A stretch of 8,200 bases of DNA from Planctomicrobium sp. (GCA_018659505.1 JABJMI010000905.1:1-8200); one strand, 5' to 3'; shown: positions 1-6,451, counted from the stretch's first letter. Notes: a model not told the origin generated them from the sequence alone. Program-made: numbers and translations.

Positions 1-591
1 AGATGCAGACTCGATCAACCCTTCAGACTCCTGGCGTAACCTGTTCAGAACACGACACTTAGAGATAACCACAGCATTTCGGGAAATTCCCATTTCTTCG
101 GCGACAACGTCCGGCTTTATCCCGTCCAATGCCACTCGGCAGAATGCCTTCCAGGTAGTAGGCTCGAAGTGAGGTTCCGCGAGAGCAAGCAGTTGTCGAA
201 GCACATACTGGTCGTGATCACGGTTCCAGATACGGCTCATCTCGGAGGCTGGGTCGTCGAGTTGAGCCAGTCTGGCATCGATTTCTGAGTCGCCACTCGA
301 CCTCGGACGACGATCTCTCGCTCGCCAGAAATTACGCAACCGATTCACTAAAATTGCCTTGAGCCAACCGCGAAAAGCTCCAGGCCCCCCGCCATGCTCA
401 AACTTACCAAGATCTTTGGATACGGCCAGCAGAACCTCTTGCAACAGGTCGTCCGCATCGTTGGCCTGCACGTGATACCGTCGCAACCAAGCTCTTATCA
501 AAGGTCCATAAAGCTGAACGAGCCGATCCCAACTTTCGGATTCGGGGGCGTGACGAAGGTGATTGAGTAAGCTGAGCGACGTTTCATTCAT
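1..591 (-). CDS. ECF-type RNA polymerase sigma factor, C-terminus beyond window edge
   Basis: This is the first 197 codons of an open frame that runs off the left edge; I translated it by hand from ATG at 591 (MNETSLSLLNHLRH...). Sigma region 2 covers about residues 22-92, with the DADDLLQEVLLAV motif (45-57) and the FRGWLKAILVNRLRNFWR segment (73-90) that binds core enzyme and the -10 element. After a variable linker, region 4 (about 140-190) carries the helix-turn-helix DVVAEEMGISRNAVVISKCR that reads the -35 element. This two-domain layout with no region 3 defines ECF sigma factors. The spacing and the RLRQE ending match planctomycete sigma factors that often precede a serine/threonine kinase gene, which would lie outside the window. 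No clear Shine-Dalgarno precedes the ATG, and no in-frame ATG lies upstream close by. No anti-sigma gene is visible. The family call is firm; the regulon is unknown. Confidence 0.9.
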   Translation of the reverse strand, partial: MNETSLSLLNHLRHAPESESWDRLVQLYGPLIRAWLRRYHVQANDADDLLQEVLLAVSKDLGKFEHGGGPGAFRGWLKAILVNRLRNFWRARDRRPRSSGDSEIDARLAQLDDPASEMSRIWNRDHDQYVLRQLLALAEPHFEPTTWKAFCRVALDGIKPDVVAEEMGISRNAVVISKCRVLNRLRQESEGLIESAS

Positions 592-714
592 GATTGCAGC
601 TATTTGATGACAACAACAATCATGACAGAATACATGGGCACTTATAAGGCATGCAAGAATAACTCATATATTGACTACTCGAAGTCACTCCCTTTAAATG
701 GTCCAATTTTTCGT
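592..714. other. Intergenic gap between the SDR and sigma genes
   Basis: This 123-bp AT-rich gap lies between the SDR stop and the sigma-factor start. On the minus strand a TATAAG hexamer near 640-645 could be a -10 element for the sigma gene, but I see no convincing -35 partner. There is no strong hairpin with a T-tract after the SDR stop, so read-through from the SDR gene into the sigma gene is possible. Confidence 0.35.
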
Positions 715-2169
715 TCAAATGTCAGAATCAAATGGTTGTTTCTGTGCTTCCTTCGCGACGTTACGCAACATGCCAGCGAACATGAATTGATGCAGCGGAT
801 AGATTCCGTACCAATAGGCGAGTCCTGATAAACCAACAGGATCAAAAATTGCTGTCTGGCGAATCACGCTTCCGTCCGGGCATGGAGTGACCTCAAACTC
901 GAGCCAGGCGCGGCCTGGCAGTTTCATCTCTGCCTGTAATCTCAATTTCTGCGGTGTTTCGCAGGCCTCAACTCGCCAGAAATCAAGAGAATCACCAACA
1001 CGCAAGTGCTCTGGGGCACGTCGACCGCGGCGGACCCCGATACCGCCGATCAATAAGTCCAGAAAGCCACGCAGTGTCCAAAGCCAGTTTCCATAGTACC
1101 AGCCGGTCTTCCCTCCAATACGGCGGATGGGCCTGAATGCTTGCTCGGGCGGAACAGGCACAGTGACACTTCGTGAATCCACCAGCCGGGATCCGAATCG
1201 TACACCACCCCAATTTTGTGCCGTTCCAGCAGAGGAGAGGGCATCCGACCAACGTGTCTCGGCAAATTCGCGATCCTCATTAATCAATGCACGCTGAATT
1301 GCTTGTGGAACGGATCTAGGAGTGATCTCAAATGTTCGACTCGCCAAATTGTTTGACAAAAGAGTCGGGTTGCGCAAGCTCCCCACGAGCTTCCTTCCAA
1401 CGCGAGCATACAAGGGAGTGACCAGTCCGAGCCACAGGCTGGACAAATAGGGCGTCAACAATGGCACCGGAATCATCAAGCGACGCAGTCCCCGCTGTCG
1501 AGCGTACTCGTGCATCAATTCTCCGTAGGAAACCTGGTCTGGTCCTCCGATTTCGAATACCTGAGACGTCCCGTGAGGACGATCGAGCACTGCCAGCAGA
1601 TAAGCGAGAAGATCCTCGATGGCGATTGGCTGCGCCTTCACGCCGACCCACTTGGGGCAGATCATTATGGGCAGTCGCTCAACCAAGGCACGAATCATCT
1701 CGAACGACAAGCTGCCAGACCCGATCACGATCGATGCACGAAACTCAACGACCTGAGGATGGTGCATTCGCAATACATCACCGGTTTCCTGCCGACTGCG
1801 GAGATGTTGGGACAAGTGGTGATCAGGGTTACCCAGTCCTCCGAGGTAAATGATTCGTCGCACGCCGGCTGCTGCAGCTGCTTTGGAAAAATTCTCAGCC
1901 GCGATCCGGTCTTGTTCCTCGAAGTCTCCCGCAGCCCCCATAGAATGCACGAAATAGTACGCAGTGTCGATCCCTTCAAATGCTGTCTCCAACGAAGAAG
2001 GTTCCAAGACATCACCTTGTACTACTTCCGTTAAATCGTTTTTGACATCTGCTAACGCGTCGGGCCGTCGAGTCAAACAACGCACAAGATGGCCGTGCTG
2101 CTGCAGGAGCGTCAGCAAACGACCACCGACATAACCAGTAGCGCCAGTCAGTAAAACTCGATCCGTCAT
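715..2169 (-). CDS. NAD(P)-binding SDR-family protein fused to a DUF2867 domain
   Basis: This 484-residue protein joins two domains. Residues 1 to about 300 form an atypical short-chain dehydrogenase/epimerase fold: TGATGYVG at 8-15 is the glycine-rich dinucleotide-binding loop, YYFVHSMG (71-78) follows beta-4, and YLGGLG (108-113) stands where classical SDRs carry the catalytic serine region. I see no clear YxxxK catalytic pair, as is usual for the NmrA-like atypical class. Residues about 330-475 match the DUF2867 domain often fused to such SDRs, with WYYGNWLWTLRG (357-368) and a C-terminal YWYGIYPLHQFMF (452-464). The protein is probably cytoplasmic; the substrate is unknown. ATG at 2169 is preceded by AGGAG at 2175-2179 with a 5-nt spacer, which settles the start. 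In other bacteria such fusions sit in light or oxidative stress clusters, consistent with the SOUL and fasciclin genes upstream. Confidence 0.88.
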   Translation of the reverse strand: MTDRVLLTGATGYVGGRLLTLLQQHGHLVRCLTRRPDALADVKNDLTEVVQGDVLEPSSLETAFEGIDTAYYFVHSMGAAGDFEEQDRIAAENFSKAAAAAGVRRIIYLGGLGNPDHHLSQHLRSRQETGDVLRMHHPQVVEFRASIVIGSGSLSFEMIRALVERLPIMICPKWVGVKAQPIAIEDLLAYLLAVLDRPHGTSQVFEIGGPDQVSYGELMHEYARQRGLRRLMIPVPLLTPYLSSLWLGLVTPLYARVGRKLVGSLRNPTLLSNNLASRTFEITPRSVPQAIQRALINEDREFAETRWSDALSSAGTAQNWGGVRFGSRLVDSRSVTVPVPPEQAFRPIRRIGGKTGWYYGNWLWTLRGFLDLLIGGIGVRRGRRAPEHLRVGDSLDFWRVEACETPQKLRLQAEMKLPGRAWLEFEVTPCPDGSVIRQTAIFDPVGLSGLAYWYGIYPLHQFMFAGMLRNVAKEAQKQPFDSDI

Positions 2170-2174
2170 TTAAG

Positions 2175-2179
2175 CTCCT
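2175..2179 (-). promoter_or_regulatory. Ribosome binding site of the SDR gene
   Basis: AGGAG on the minus strand lies 5 nt before the ATG at 2169, a good Shine-Dalgarno match that fixes the start. Confidence 0.8.
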
Positions 2180-2266
2180 GATGTGTGAAGTGTGAGGTAT
2201 TAAGCTTAAGCATTCATGAGCATATCGAGAAAAATACAATCTAGTAATCGACAGCGTCAAACACGA

Positions 2267-2308
2267 TTGGTGGCGACTTTCATCACCGGCGATGAAAGTC
2301 GCCGCCAA
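2267..2308. repeat. Near-perfect 42-bp palindrome
   Basis: The arms 2272-2284 (GGCGACTTTCATC) and 2291-2303 (GATGAAAGTCGCC) are perfectly complementary. Beyond a single T/G mismatch they extend by TTGG/CCAA to 2267 and 2308, giving 17 Watson-Crick pairs plus one wobble around the centre ACCGGC. Neither strand has a T-tract next to it, so it is not a standard intrinsic terminator. It may be a dispersed REP-like element, an RNA processing or stability hairpin, or a protein-binding palindrome. Confidence 0.8.
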
Positions 2309-2434
2309 CATCACTTCAAAACACTCGATGAAGATGGTGAGCTCACTCATGCGTGATCGACTCTAAAGGCTGTTTCCAACGCTACCCGCTGCCCCGAATT
2401 GCTGTCTTTGTCGAAGCTCCAGAACGAACGTCAA

Positions 2435-2462
2435 CGCTCCATCGCAAGTTTGCGATAGAGCG
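2435..2462 (-). terminator. Hairpin after the fasciclin gene, possible terminator
   Basis: CGCTC and GAGCG form the base of this stem, and ATCGCA and TGCGAT form its upper part, with one C/A mismatch between them and an AGTT loop. It begins 44 nt past the fasciclin stop. No long U-tract follows on the minus strand, so termination is plausible but unproven. Confidence 0.45.
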
Positions 2463-2506
2463 TAGATGTTTGAGACGTGAAAATTGTTTGTCAATTTGCA
2501 CTCGAA

Positions 2507-3100
2507 TTACCGTCGATGACGAAAGACGACCCTACCGGATTGCGGGCAGATGTAGCTGACCGATTGCGGTTTGGAATGGACGTTCGCACCAACTGATTTT
2601 TCCTTGCCAGTCTTTGGCAACATCACAGCGTCGATGACATGGATGACACCATTCGACGCATCAATGTCGATCGCCACGATGTTGGCCCCTTCAACTTGAG
2701 CACCAGACTCTTCCATAGCGGCATAGAGTTTACTCCCCTGTAGAGTCACTGCCGACTTCGCAGAAAGCAAATCGGTCGAATAGACCCGGCCAGCCACGAC
2801 GTGGAACTTCAGGATGTCAGCTAACTGCTGCTTGTTCTCCGGCTTGAGCAGGTTTGCCACCGTACCTTCCGGCAACTTCGCGAACGCTGCATCCGTCGGA
2901 GCGAACACAGTGAATGGTCCCTTCCCCTGTAGCGTCTCCACCAGGTCCGCCGCCGTGAGCGCGGCTGCAAGTGTTTTAAATGATCCGGCTTCAACAGCCG
3001 TCGTCACAATATCCTTTTCTTTCGGCGTTTCAGCTCGAACTTGCCCAGAGGCGGTCAACAGCGTTAGCGCCACGAATCCTAAAACTGCTTGTCGCAACAT
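2507..3100 (-). CDS. Secreted fasciclin (FAS1) domain protein
   Basis: This 197-residue protein has an N-terminal signal peptide (MLRQAVLGFVALTLLTASG, probable cleavage after VRA at 23). One FAS1 domain follows at about 28-162, with the conserved blocks FTVFAPTDAAF (63-73), ILKFHVVAGRV (96-106) and GVIHVIDAVMLP (151-162). FAS1 domains act in adhesion and extracellular or periplasmic binding; the ligand is unknown here. I chose ATG 3100 over the upstream TTG at 3115 because GGAGAAG at 3107-3113 is an ideal Shine-Dalgarno 6 nt before this ATG, and the TTG overlaps it. The last 35 residues, after the domain's usual end, form a basic tail with one cysteine (ICPQSGRVVFRHRR) that I do not recognise. 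The start region is a near copy of that of the SOUL gene upstream. Confidence 0.9.
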   Translation of the reverse strand: MLRQAVLGFVALTLLTASGQVRAETPKEKDIVTTAVEAGSFKTLAAALTAADLVETLQGKGPFTVFAPTDAAFAKLPEGTVANLLKPENKQQLADILKFHVVAGRVYSTDLLSAKSAVTLQGSKLYAAMEESGAQVEGANIVAIDIDASNGVIHVIDAVMLPKTGKEKSVGANVHSKPQSVSYICPQSGRVVFRHRR

Positions 3101-3106
3101 CTCGTT

Positions 3107-3113
3107 CTTCTCC
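3107..3113 (-). promoter_or_regulatory. Ribosome binding site deciding the fasciclin start
   Basis: GGAGAAG lies 6 nt before ATG 3100. A longer frame from TTG 3115 would place this motif inside the coding sequence. The SOUL gene has the same motif at the same spacing. Confidence 0.8.
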
Positions 3114-3152
3114 AAATCATTGACTTCAGGTTCAGTGTCACGGACGCTTCAC

Positions 3153-3173
3153 TAAAAACGTCCAAATCGTTCA
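3153..3173 (-). promoter_or_regulatory. Conserved block upstream of fasciclin, candidate promoter or operator
   Basis: TGAACGATTTGG followed by ACGTTTTTA matches the block at 4104-4124 at 18 of 21 positions. It lies at nearly the same distance from the start codon (73 versus 70 nt). TGAAC resembles -35 elements of ECF sigma factors, but I cannot place a convincing -10, so its role is open. Confidence 0.4.
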
Positions 3174-3338
3174 CTTAATTAACCGTTGTAGTCAGAGGTG
3201 ATTAACCGACAATCCTGGAAAACTTTGAGAATCCGGTAATCGACATTCATGAGCCAATTATCACCTTCGTTCCAAACACGAATCGTGTCGTTTCCCAACG
3301 GCGTTGCTTCGATTGCTTAAACTCCGCGACAGCGCACG

Positions 3339-3370
3339 AAAAAACCCTGGACCGATTACTCGATCCAGGG
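3339..3370 (-). terminator. Intrinsic terminator of the SOUL gene
   Basis: On the minus strand CCCTGGA (3370-3364) pairs with TCCAGGG (3351-3345). Past one mismatch, an inner TCG/CGA stem closes a four-base loop. Six T residues (3344-3339) follow directly. This is a textbook rho-independent terminator 48 nt past the SOUL stop, and it suggests that fasciclin has its own promoter. Confidence 0.9.
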
Positions 3371-3418
3371 GGCGACACCTAAATTTTCGGACAGGTCTCT
3401 GCAGTTTGACTTTCAGAT

Positions 3419-4054
3419 TCAGTTCGTGGATTCAGTTGTGGTTGCTGAAGTTGGGAGAGTGTCAGCCGCTATTAGCCGAATAATGACCTCGTTGCGACGA
3501 AGTGGGCCAGGAGTGAAGGGCGGGTCATAACCTGCGGTTTCAGCAGACTCTTCGCCTTCCAGTCCTCGCAACTCCAACCAAGATCGTAATTTCGCTTCCT
3601 GGTTCTTCACTAAGTCGGTGCTCATCCGCCCAGAGAAGCGAATCACAGCAAATCGTCCTCCTTCACGCTTGCGAATCGAGACTTCCGCTCTTTTTGGCTT
3701 GGGAGCGCCCGCAGTAGCGACGTCTTGAGGGATGACAAAGCCCATCTTGGAATTCGACTTTTGATCACCTTTTTCCATAAAAACCGGCGTCGTCATCTCA
3801 ATTTTCTGGTCTGATTCGTTGGCCCCACTTATGTAGCCGAACAGGCGCATGAAGCTGCCATCCCTTCCCTGTGCTTCAGCGTTCGACTCGGTTGATGCCA
3901 GCATCAAATCTGGATACTGACGAATTTCAACCTCGCCGTCCTTTTCGACGACCTCGTACTGAGCCGATTCGTATCCTCCACTTGCAGTTAGCACTTTCCC
4001 GAAGACTGTTAACAGAGTAATCGCCACGAATCCCAGAACTGCGAGTCTTAACAT
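3419..4054 (-). CDS. SOUL-family haem-binding protein, exported
   Basis: This 211-residue protein belongs to the SOUL/HBP haem-binding family. It starts with a hydrophobic signal or anchor segment (MLRLAVLGFVAITLLTVFG). The SOUL domain follows at about 28-196: YEVVEKDGEVEIRQYPDLML (33-52), FMRLFGYISGAN (68-79), KIEMTTPVFM (84-93), and the C-terminal block PPFTPGPLRRNEVIIRL (178-194). Bacterial SOUL proteins bind haem or tetrapyrroles; their physiological role is mostly unknown. I prefer ATG 4054, which lies 6 nt after GGAGAAG (4061-4067), exactly as in the fasciclin gene; ATG 4057 and TTG 4069 are in frame but fit less well. I see no clear AxA cleavage site, so it could be membrane-anchored. 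The gene ends in a strong terminator and appears monocistronic. Confidence 0.9.
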   Translation of the reverse strand: MLRLAVLGFVAITLLTVFGKVLTASGGYESAQYEVVEKDGEVEIRQYPDLMLASTESNAEAQGRDGSFMRLFGYISGANESDQKIEMTTPVFMEKGDQKSNSKMGFVIPQDVATAGAPKPKRAEVSIRKREGGRFAVIRFSGRMSTDLVKNQEAKLRSWLELRGLEGEESAETAGYDPPFTPGPLRRNEVIIRLIAADTLPTSATTTESTN

Positions 4055-4060
4055 CATGTA

Positions 4061-4067
4061 CTTCTCC
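4061..4067 (-). promoter_or_regulatory. Ribosome binding site of the SOUL gene
   Basis: GGAGAAG lies 6 nt before ATG 4054 and only 3 nt before ATG 4057. The match in sequence and spacing to the fasciclin gene favours 4054. Confidence 0.75.
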
Positions 4068-4103
4068 AAATGTTTTCTTGAATTTCAGTGCCCGGAAGGC
4101 ATG

Positions 4104-4124
4104 TAAAAACTTTCAAATTGTTCA
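4104..4124 (-). promoter_or_regulatory. Conserved block upstream of SOUL, candidate promoter or operator
   Basis: TGAACAATTTG followed by AAAGTTTTTA is the counterpart of 3153-3173. Conservation without gaps between the two copies suggests a functional site, though recent shared ancestry would also explain it. Confidence 0.4.
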
Positions 4125-4259
4125 ATAAATACCGTCGTTACAGGGTGGGATTAACTGGGAATTACTGAAATTCTGAAAATCGTCTCGTTGATCGAGCCAA
4201 TACAATCTCCTTCCCAGTCGAAACACGACTTGATTTGCTCGGAATCAATGACTGCGCCC

Positions 4260-4297
4260 AAAACACCCCTGGTCCGATCTCTCGCACCAAGGGGTGT
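4260..4297 (-). terminator. Terminator hairpin downstream of the terminase region
   Basis: On the minus strand ACACCCCTTGGT (4297-4286) pairs with ACCAGGGGTGT (4273-4263) with one bulged base. An inner TCG/CGA stem beyond a mismatch closes a four-base loop. A short run of four T follows. The fold matches that of the SOUL terminator, including the inner stem. It would end transcripts arriving from the terminase genes and the small frame upstream. Confidence 0.75.
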
Positions 4298-4319
4298 CGA
4301 TTGTCACCGTCAGAGACGG

Positions 4320-4454
4320 CTAAAGCAGGTTGATCACCTTGTCGGCCAGGCCCTTCTCGCCTGGGTTCTTTTCCCCCACCACGATGTTGAGCTTGCCGTT
4401 TGCGGCGATCTTTTCGAGGACTTCCAGTTCCAGCAGTTCTAACACAACCGTCAC
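4320..4454 (-). pseudogene. 3' stump of a disrupted gene, or a 44-codon frame coupled to terminase
   Basis: In this frame the minus strand encodes VLELLELEVLEKIAANGK, then LNIVVGEKNPGEKGLADKV and INLL before TAG at 4320-4322. A terminator follows 23 nt later, as expected at a true gene end. The leucine- and glutamate-rich start resembles the end of a coiled coil, and the GEKGLADKVINLL-type ending recalls C-termini of SPFH/band-7 proteins, but that is a weak impression. The only possible start is GTG at 4454, overlapping the terminase stop as GTGA; no ATG is available, and in-frame codons farther upstream soon reach TGA. It is therefore either a very small coupled gene or the 3' remnant of a host gene cut when the phage DNA arrived. 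I favour the remnant. Confidence 0.45.
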
Positions 4455-6451
4455 CGTTCGCGCATGTCATTCCAGCGTTCTTTCATCGAACGCTGCTGGT
4501 GTTTGTTGGTGGCAAGGGTGCTCAGCTTCCCCCATTGCTGCGGTTGTTTTGGTTGCGGCTGATCCAGTAACCGCACGCCCACGTAATGCCCCGCAGCACA
4601 GGCGTTGTATAATGCATCGAACCAGTGGTTATTCTTTCGAACCCGTTCCCATTTGGTCACCACACCTTTGCCGCTAATGAACTCTTCGGTTTTCCGTTCG
4701 GCGGTCAGGTGTTTCGCCAGCGCAAGATGCTCATGCGGCGCGCCCTGAAACATCATCATCGAACCAGTTTCATCAACTGGAGTTGTCAGCCGTTGGTGGA
4801 CCCAAGTCTTCCAGTGATCGGCGTTCACTTCCAGTAGATCGATTCGTGGCGAGCGCAGCCGGTTCATGTGATAACCCTCACCGATTTTTTTCACAACAGA
4901 ACCGGTTGAGGTCGGACGGTTGTACCATTGCTGACGTTGCTGCGACGCACCACGACCAACAGAGGGATAGAAGATCTTCCCCTCTTGCTTCAAGCAAAAC
5001 GTGTAAACGACTTCCGCCATATACCCCGCATCGACCCACACAGCCTCAACTTGTTTCCGATGTTCGCTCTCTGCGATTGGATATCCATTTTCAAGCATCT
5101 CCGCAAATTCCCGCAGCGTCACCGTCAACGCTTTCTCAACCCCCAGTTCCGGTGACGCCACCTCGATCCGACCATAGTCCACGATCTGTCCGGTCGCTTT
5201 GTTCTGCCACGCCACAACCACCCAATGACACAGATACTTACCGAGATCAATCGCTGCGGTCAGATGCTGAGTTTCAGGGGGAACTACACCTTGTGACCAG
5301 CGAACGACCCGATGCGTAATCTCTTCAGCCCGAATCGCGGTCTCTTCCCAACGGGAGGGAAGCACTGGTAAGCACCACACGAACTGCCGCATCTCACGTT
5401 CTGTGCTCTCTTCATCGGCAGAACGAGAAGCTCTCCATTCATCAGCGGCGATCTCCCCTGATTCCAGGAACAAGTTGTTGACTGCAGACCAGCGAAAGCC
5501 GAGTGTTTCCGTCTGTTTCAGGTCTCCAACCACAGCACCTTGTTCATCGATGGTTTGTCCCGCATGCAGTAAGCGAGAATCACTATTCGCTTGCACTCGC
5601 TCCGTATCACTCCAACGCTCACTGCAGGCCGGACATTGGAACTGACCACGATCCTTGGCTGCAACCTGTGACTCAGTATCTCGCCAGCCAGTCAGATGCT
5701 CTCGCTCCGGTGAGACCCACTCACCACAATGCGGACAGGGAAGAATGATTTTCGAACTAGTCCCGTTTTGATATTCCTGCCACGTCCGTCCCTGTTGGGT
5801 GGAGACTGTACATTCCAGATAGATCCGTTTCCTGGAACCATACGCTCTGGTACGTGCTTCGAGTTGAGTCACCTTGTCAGATTCACGACTACTGGCACCA
5901 GGAGTATCCATCCCATCGGTTTCCGTGATCACCACCACTCGGGATGTGAACCCCGCTCGACTCTTATCTCCCCCACCACCCGACATGAACTTCAGTGTGG
6001 CACCGTTCAGGAACTGAATCGCTTCGACTTTCCCACCGCGGGAGCCACCACCTTTGCTCGGCATCAGGTTCCGGTATCGGGATTTCTCGATGATCGGCAG
6101 AATATCTTCTCGCCATTTGTCCGATGCCATGTCCATATCGGGTAAACCACAGATGACCGTTTCTCCCACCTCAAACAGGTGATACAACAACGGCACCAGG
6201 AAACAGGCGAGGGTTTTCCCGGACTGTGTTGGTCCGGTCGCCACGAACCGGTTCCAACTCCCGGAATCAATCGCATCGAACCACAGCCCGGTGTAAGGCT
6301 GGCGATGACAACGGAACTTACGACCTTCATAGGGTCCATCGGGAATCACAATCTCAGCCTCTGCGAACTCCCGTAGCGAACGAACTTGACTCGCGCGAGA
6401 TCGTTTGAGGAACCAGTTGAGCTCCTGCTCGGTGTTGGGGGAGAGTCTCAT
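4451..6451 (-). CDS. Phage terminase large subunit, GpA family
   Basis: This 666-residue protein matches the lambda GpA type of DNA-packaging motor. The ATPase half has Walker A GPTQSGKT (73-80), a Walker B-like VVVITETDGMD (172-182) with the acidic pair of the family, and a coupling-type segment LECTVSTQQGRTW (212-224). A CxxC pair at 239/242 (CPHC) and another at 273/276 (CPAC) form a probable zinc finger. The nuclease half has acidic residues at D402 (AAIDLGKY), D474 (WVDAGYM) and D612 (HWFDALYN), as expected of the RNase H-like fold that cuts concatemers. Length and motif order look intact. ATG 6451 overlaps the small-subunit stop (ATGA), with AGGAG at 6463-6467, which implies translational coupling. 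No portal, protease or capsid gene follows, so it probably belongs to a decayed prophage or a phage-derived island. Confidence 0.92.
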   Translation of the reverse strand: MRLSPNTEQELNWFLKRSRASQVRSLREFAEAEIVIPDGPYEGRKFRCHRQPYTGLWFDAIDSGSWNRFVATGPTQSGKTLACFLVPLLYHLFEVGETVICGLPDMDMASDKWREDILPIIEKSRYRNLMPSKGGGSRGGKVEAIQFLNGATLKFMSGGGGDKSRAGFTSRVVVITETDGMDTPGASSRESDKVTQLEARTRAYGSRKRIYLECTVSTQQGRTWQEYQNGTSSKIILPCPHCGEWVSPEREHLTGWRDTESQVAAKDRGQFQCPACSERWSDTERVQANSDSRLLHAGQTIDEQGAVVGDLKQTETLGFRWSAVNNLFLESGEIAADEWRASRSADEESTEREMRQFVWCLPVLPSRWEETAIRAEEITHRVVRWSQGVVPPETQHLTAAIDLGKYLCHWVVVAWQNKATGQIVDYGRIEVASPELGVEKALTVTLREFAEMLENGYPIAESEHRKQVEAVWVDAGYMAEVVYTFCLKQEGKIFYPSVGRGASQQRQQWYNRPTSTGSVVKKIGEGYHMNRLRSPRIDLLEVNADHWKTWVHQRLTTPVDETGSMMMFQGAPHEHLALAKHLTAERKTEEFISGKGVVTKWERVRKNNHWFDALYNACAAGHYVGVRLLDQPQPKQPQQWGKLSTLATNKHQQRSMKERWNDMRER

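Larger units (their letters stand above)
2170..2506. other. Intergenic region between the fasciclin and SDR genes
   Basis: This stretch of 337 bp holds no gene I can support; the short frames crossing it have no coherent domain signal. It contains two hairpins, one just after the fasciclin stop (2435-2462) and a long palindrome (2267-2308). The SDR ribosome binding site lies at its left end. A promoter for the SDR gene would be expected in 2185-2265, which is AT-rich, but I cannot assign specific hexamers. Confidence 0.6.
3032..3371 (-). repeat. Duplicated expression/export cassette, copy upstream of fasciclin
   Basis: Read on the minus strand, this runs from the SOUL terminator through the intergenic region, candidate promoter block, ribosome binding site and signal peptide of the fasciclin gene. 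It aligns with 3983-4297 upstream of the SOUL gene. Shared blocks in order are hairpins with the same CGA/TCG inner stem, TATTGGCTC versus the close AATTGGCTC, GTTAATC, a 21-bp block at 3153-3173 (18 of 21 identical), CACTGAA, ATTTGGAGAAG, and signal peptides identical at 16 of 21 residues. The alignment was made by eye. Confidence 0.8.
3101..3418. other. Intergenic region between the SOUL and fasciclin genes
   Basis: This region of 318 bp has no gene. From the SOUL side it holds about 45 bp of spacer, the SOUL terminator (3339-3370), an AT-rich segment with homology to the region upstream of SOUL, the conserved block 3153-3173 and the fasciclin ribosome binding site. Confidence 0.7.
3983..4297 (-). 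repeat. Duplicated expression/export cassette, copy upstream of SOUL
   Basis: This is the partner of the copy at 3032-3371. It covers a terminator hairpin, the intergenic region with TATTGGCTC and GTTAATC, the conserved block 4104-4124, the ribosome binding site and the SOUL signal sequence. Similarity fades after the signal peptide, because the mature proteins belong to unrelated families. The SOUL copy lacks a few bases in the middle of the intergenic region relative to the fasciclin copy. Confidence 0.8.

Noticed and set aside
604..828. Plus-strand frame of 74 codons between the sigma and SDR genes
   Set aside because: It overlaps the 3' end of the SDR gene, has a low-complexity start and no domain signal, and lacks a good ribosome binding site.
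1461..2034. Long plus-strand frames within the SDR gene
   Set aside because: They lie entirely antisense to a well-supported coding sequence and their translations show no family character.
2012..2350. Minus-strand frame of 112 codons across the palindrome
   Set aside because: It runs over the start and ribosome binding site of the SDR gene in another frame and has no recognisable domain.
3101..3115. TTG start at 3115 for the fasciclin protein
   Set aside because: The TTG overlaps the GGAGAAG ribosome binding site. ATG 3100 has ideal spacing and matches the SOUL gene.
2267..3371. CRISPR array
   Set aside because: There are only isolated palindromes and one two-copy cassette. No regularly spaced short repeats occur anywhere in the window.
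4162..4470. Minus-strand frame of 102 codons across the terminase end and terminator
   Set aside because: It crosses a terminator hairpin and has erratic composition. The alternative frame ending at 4320 has better protein character.
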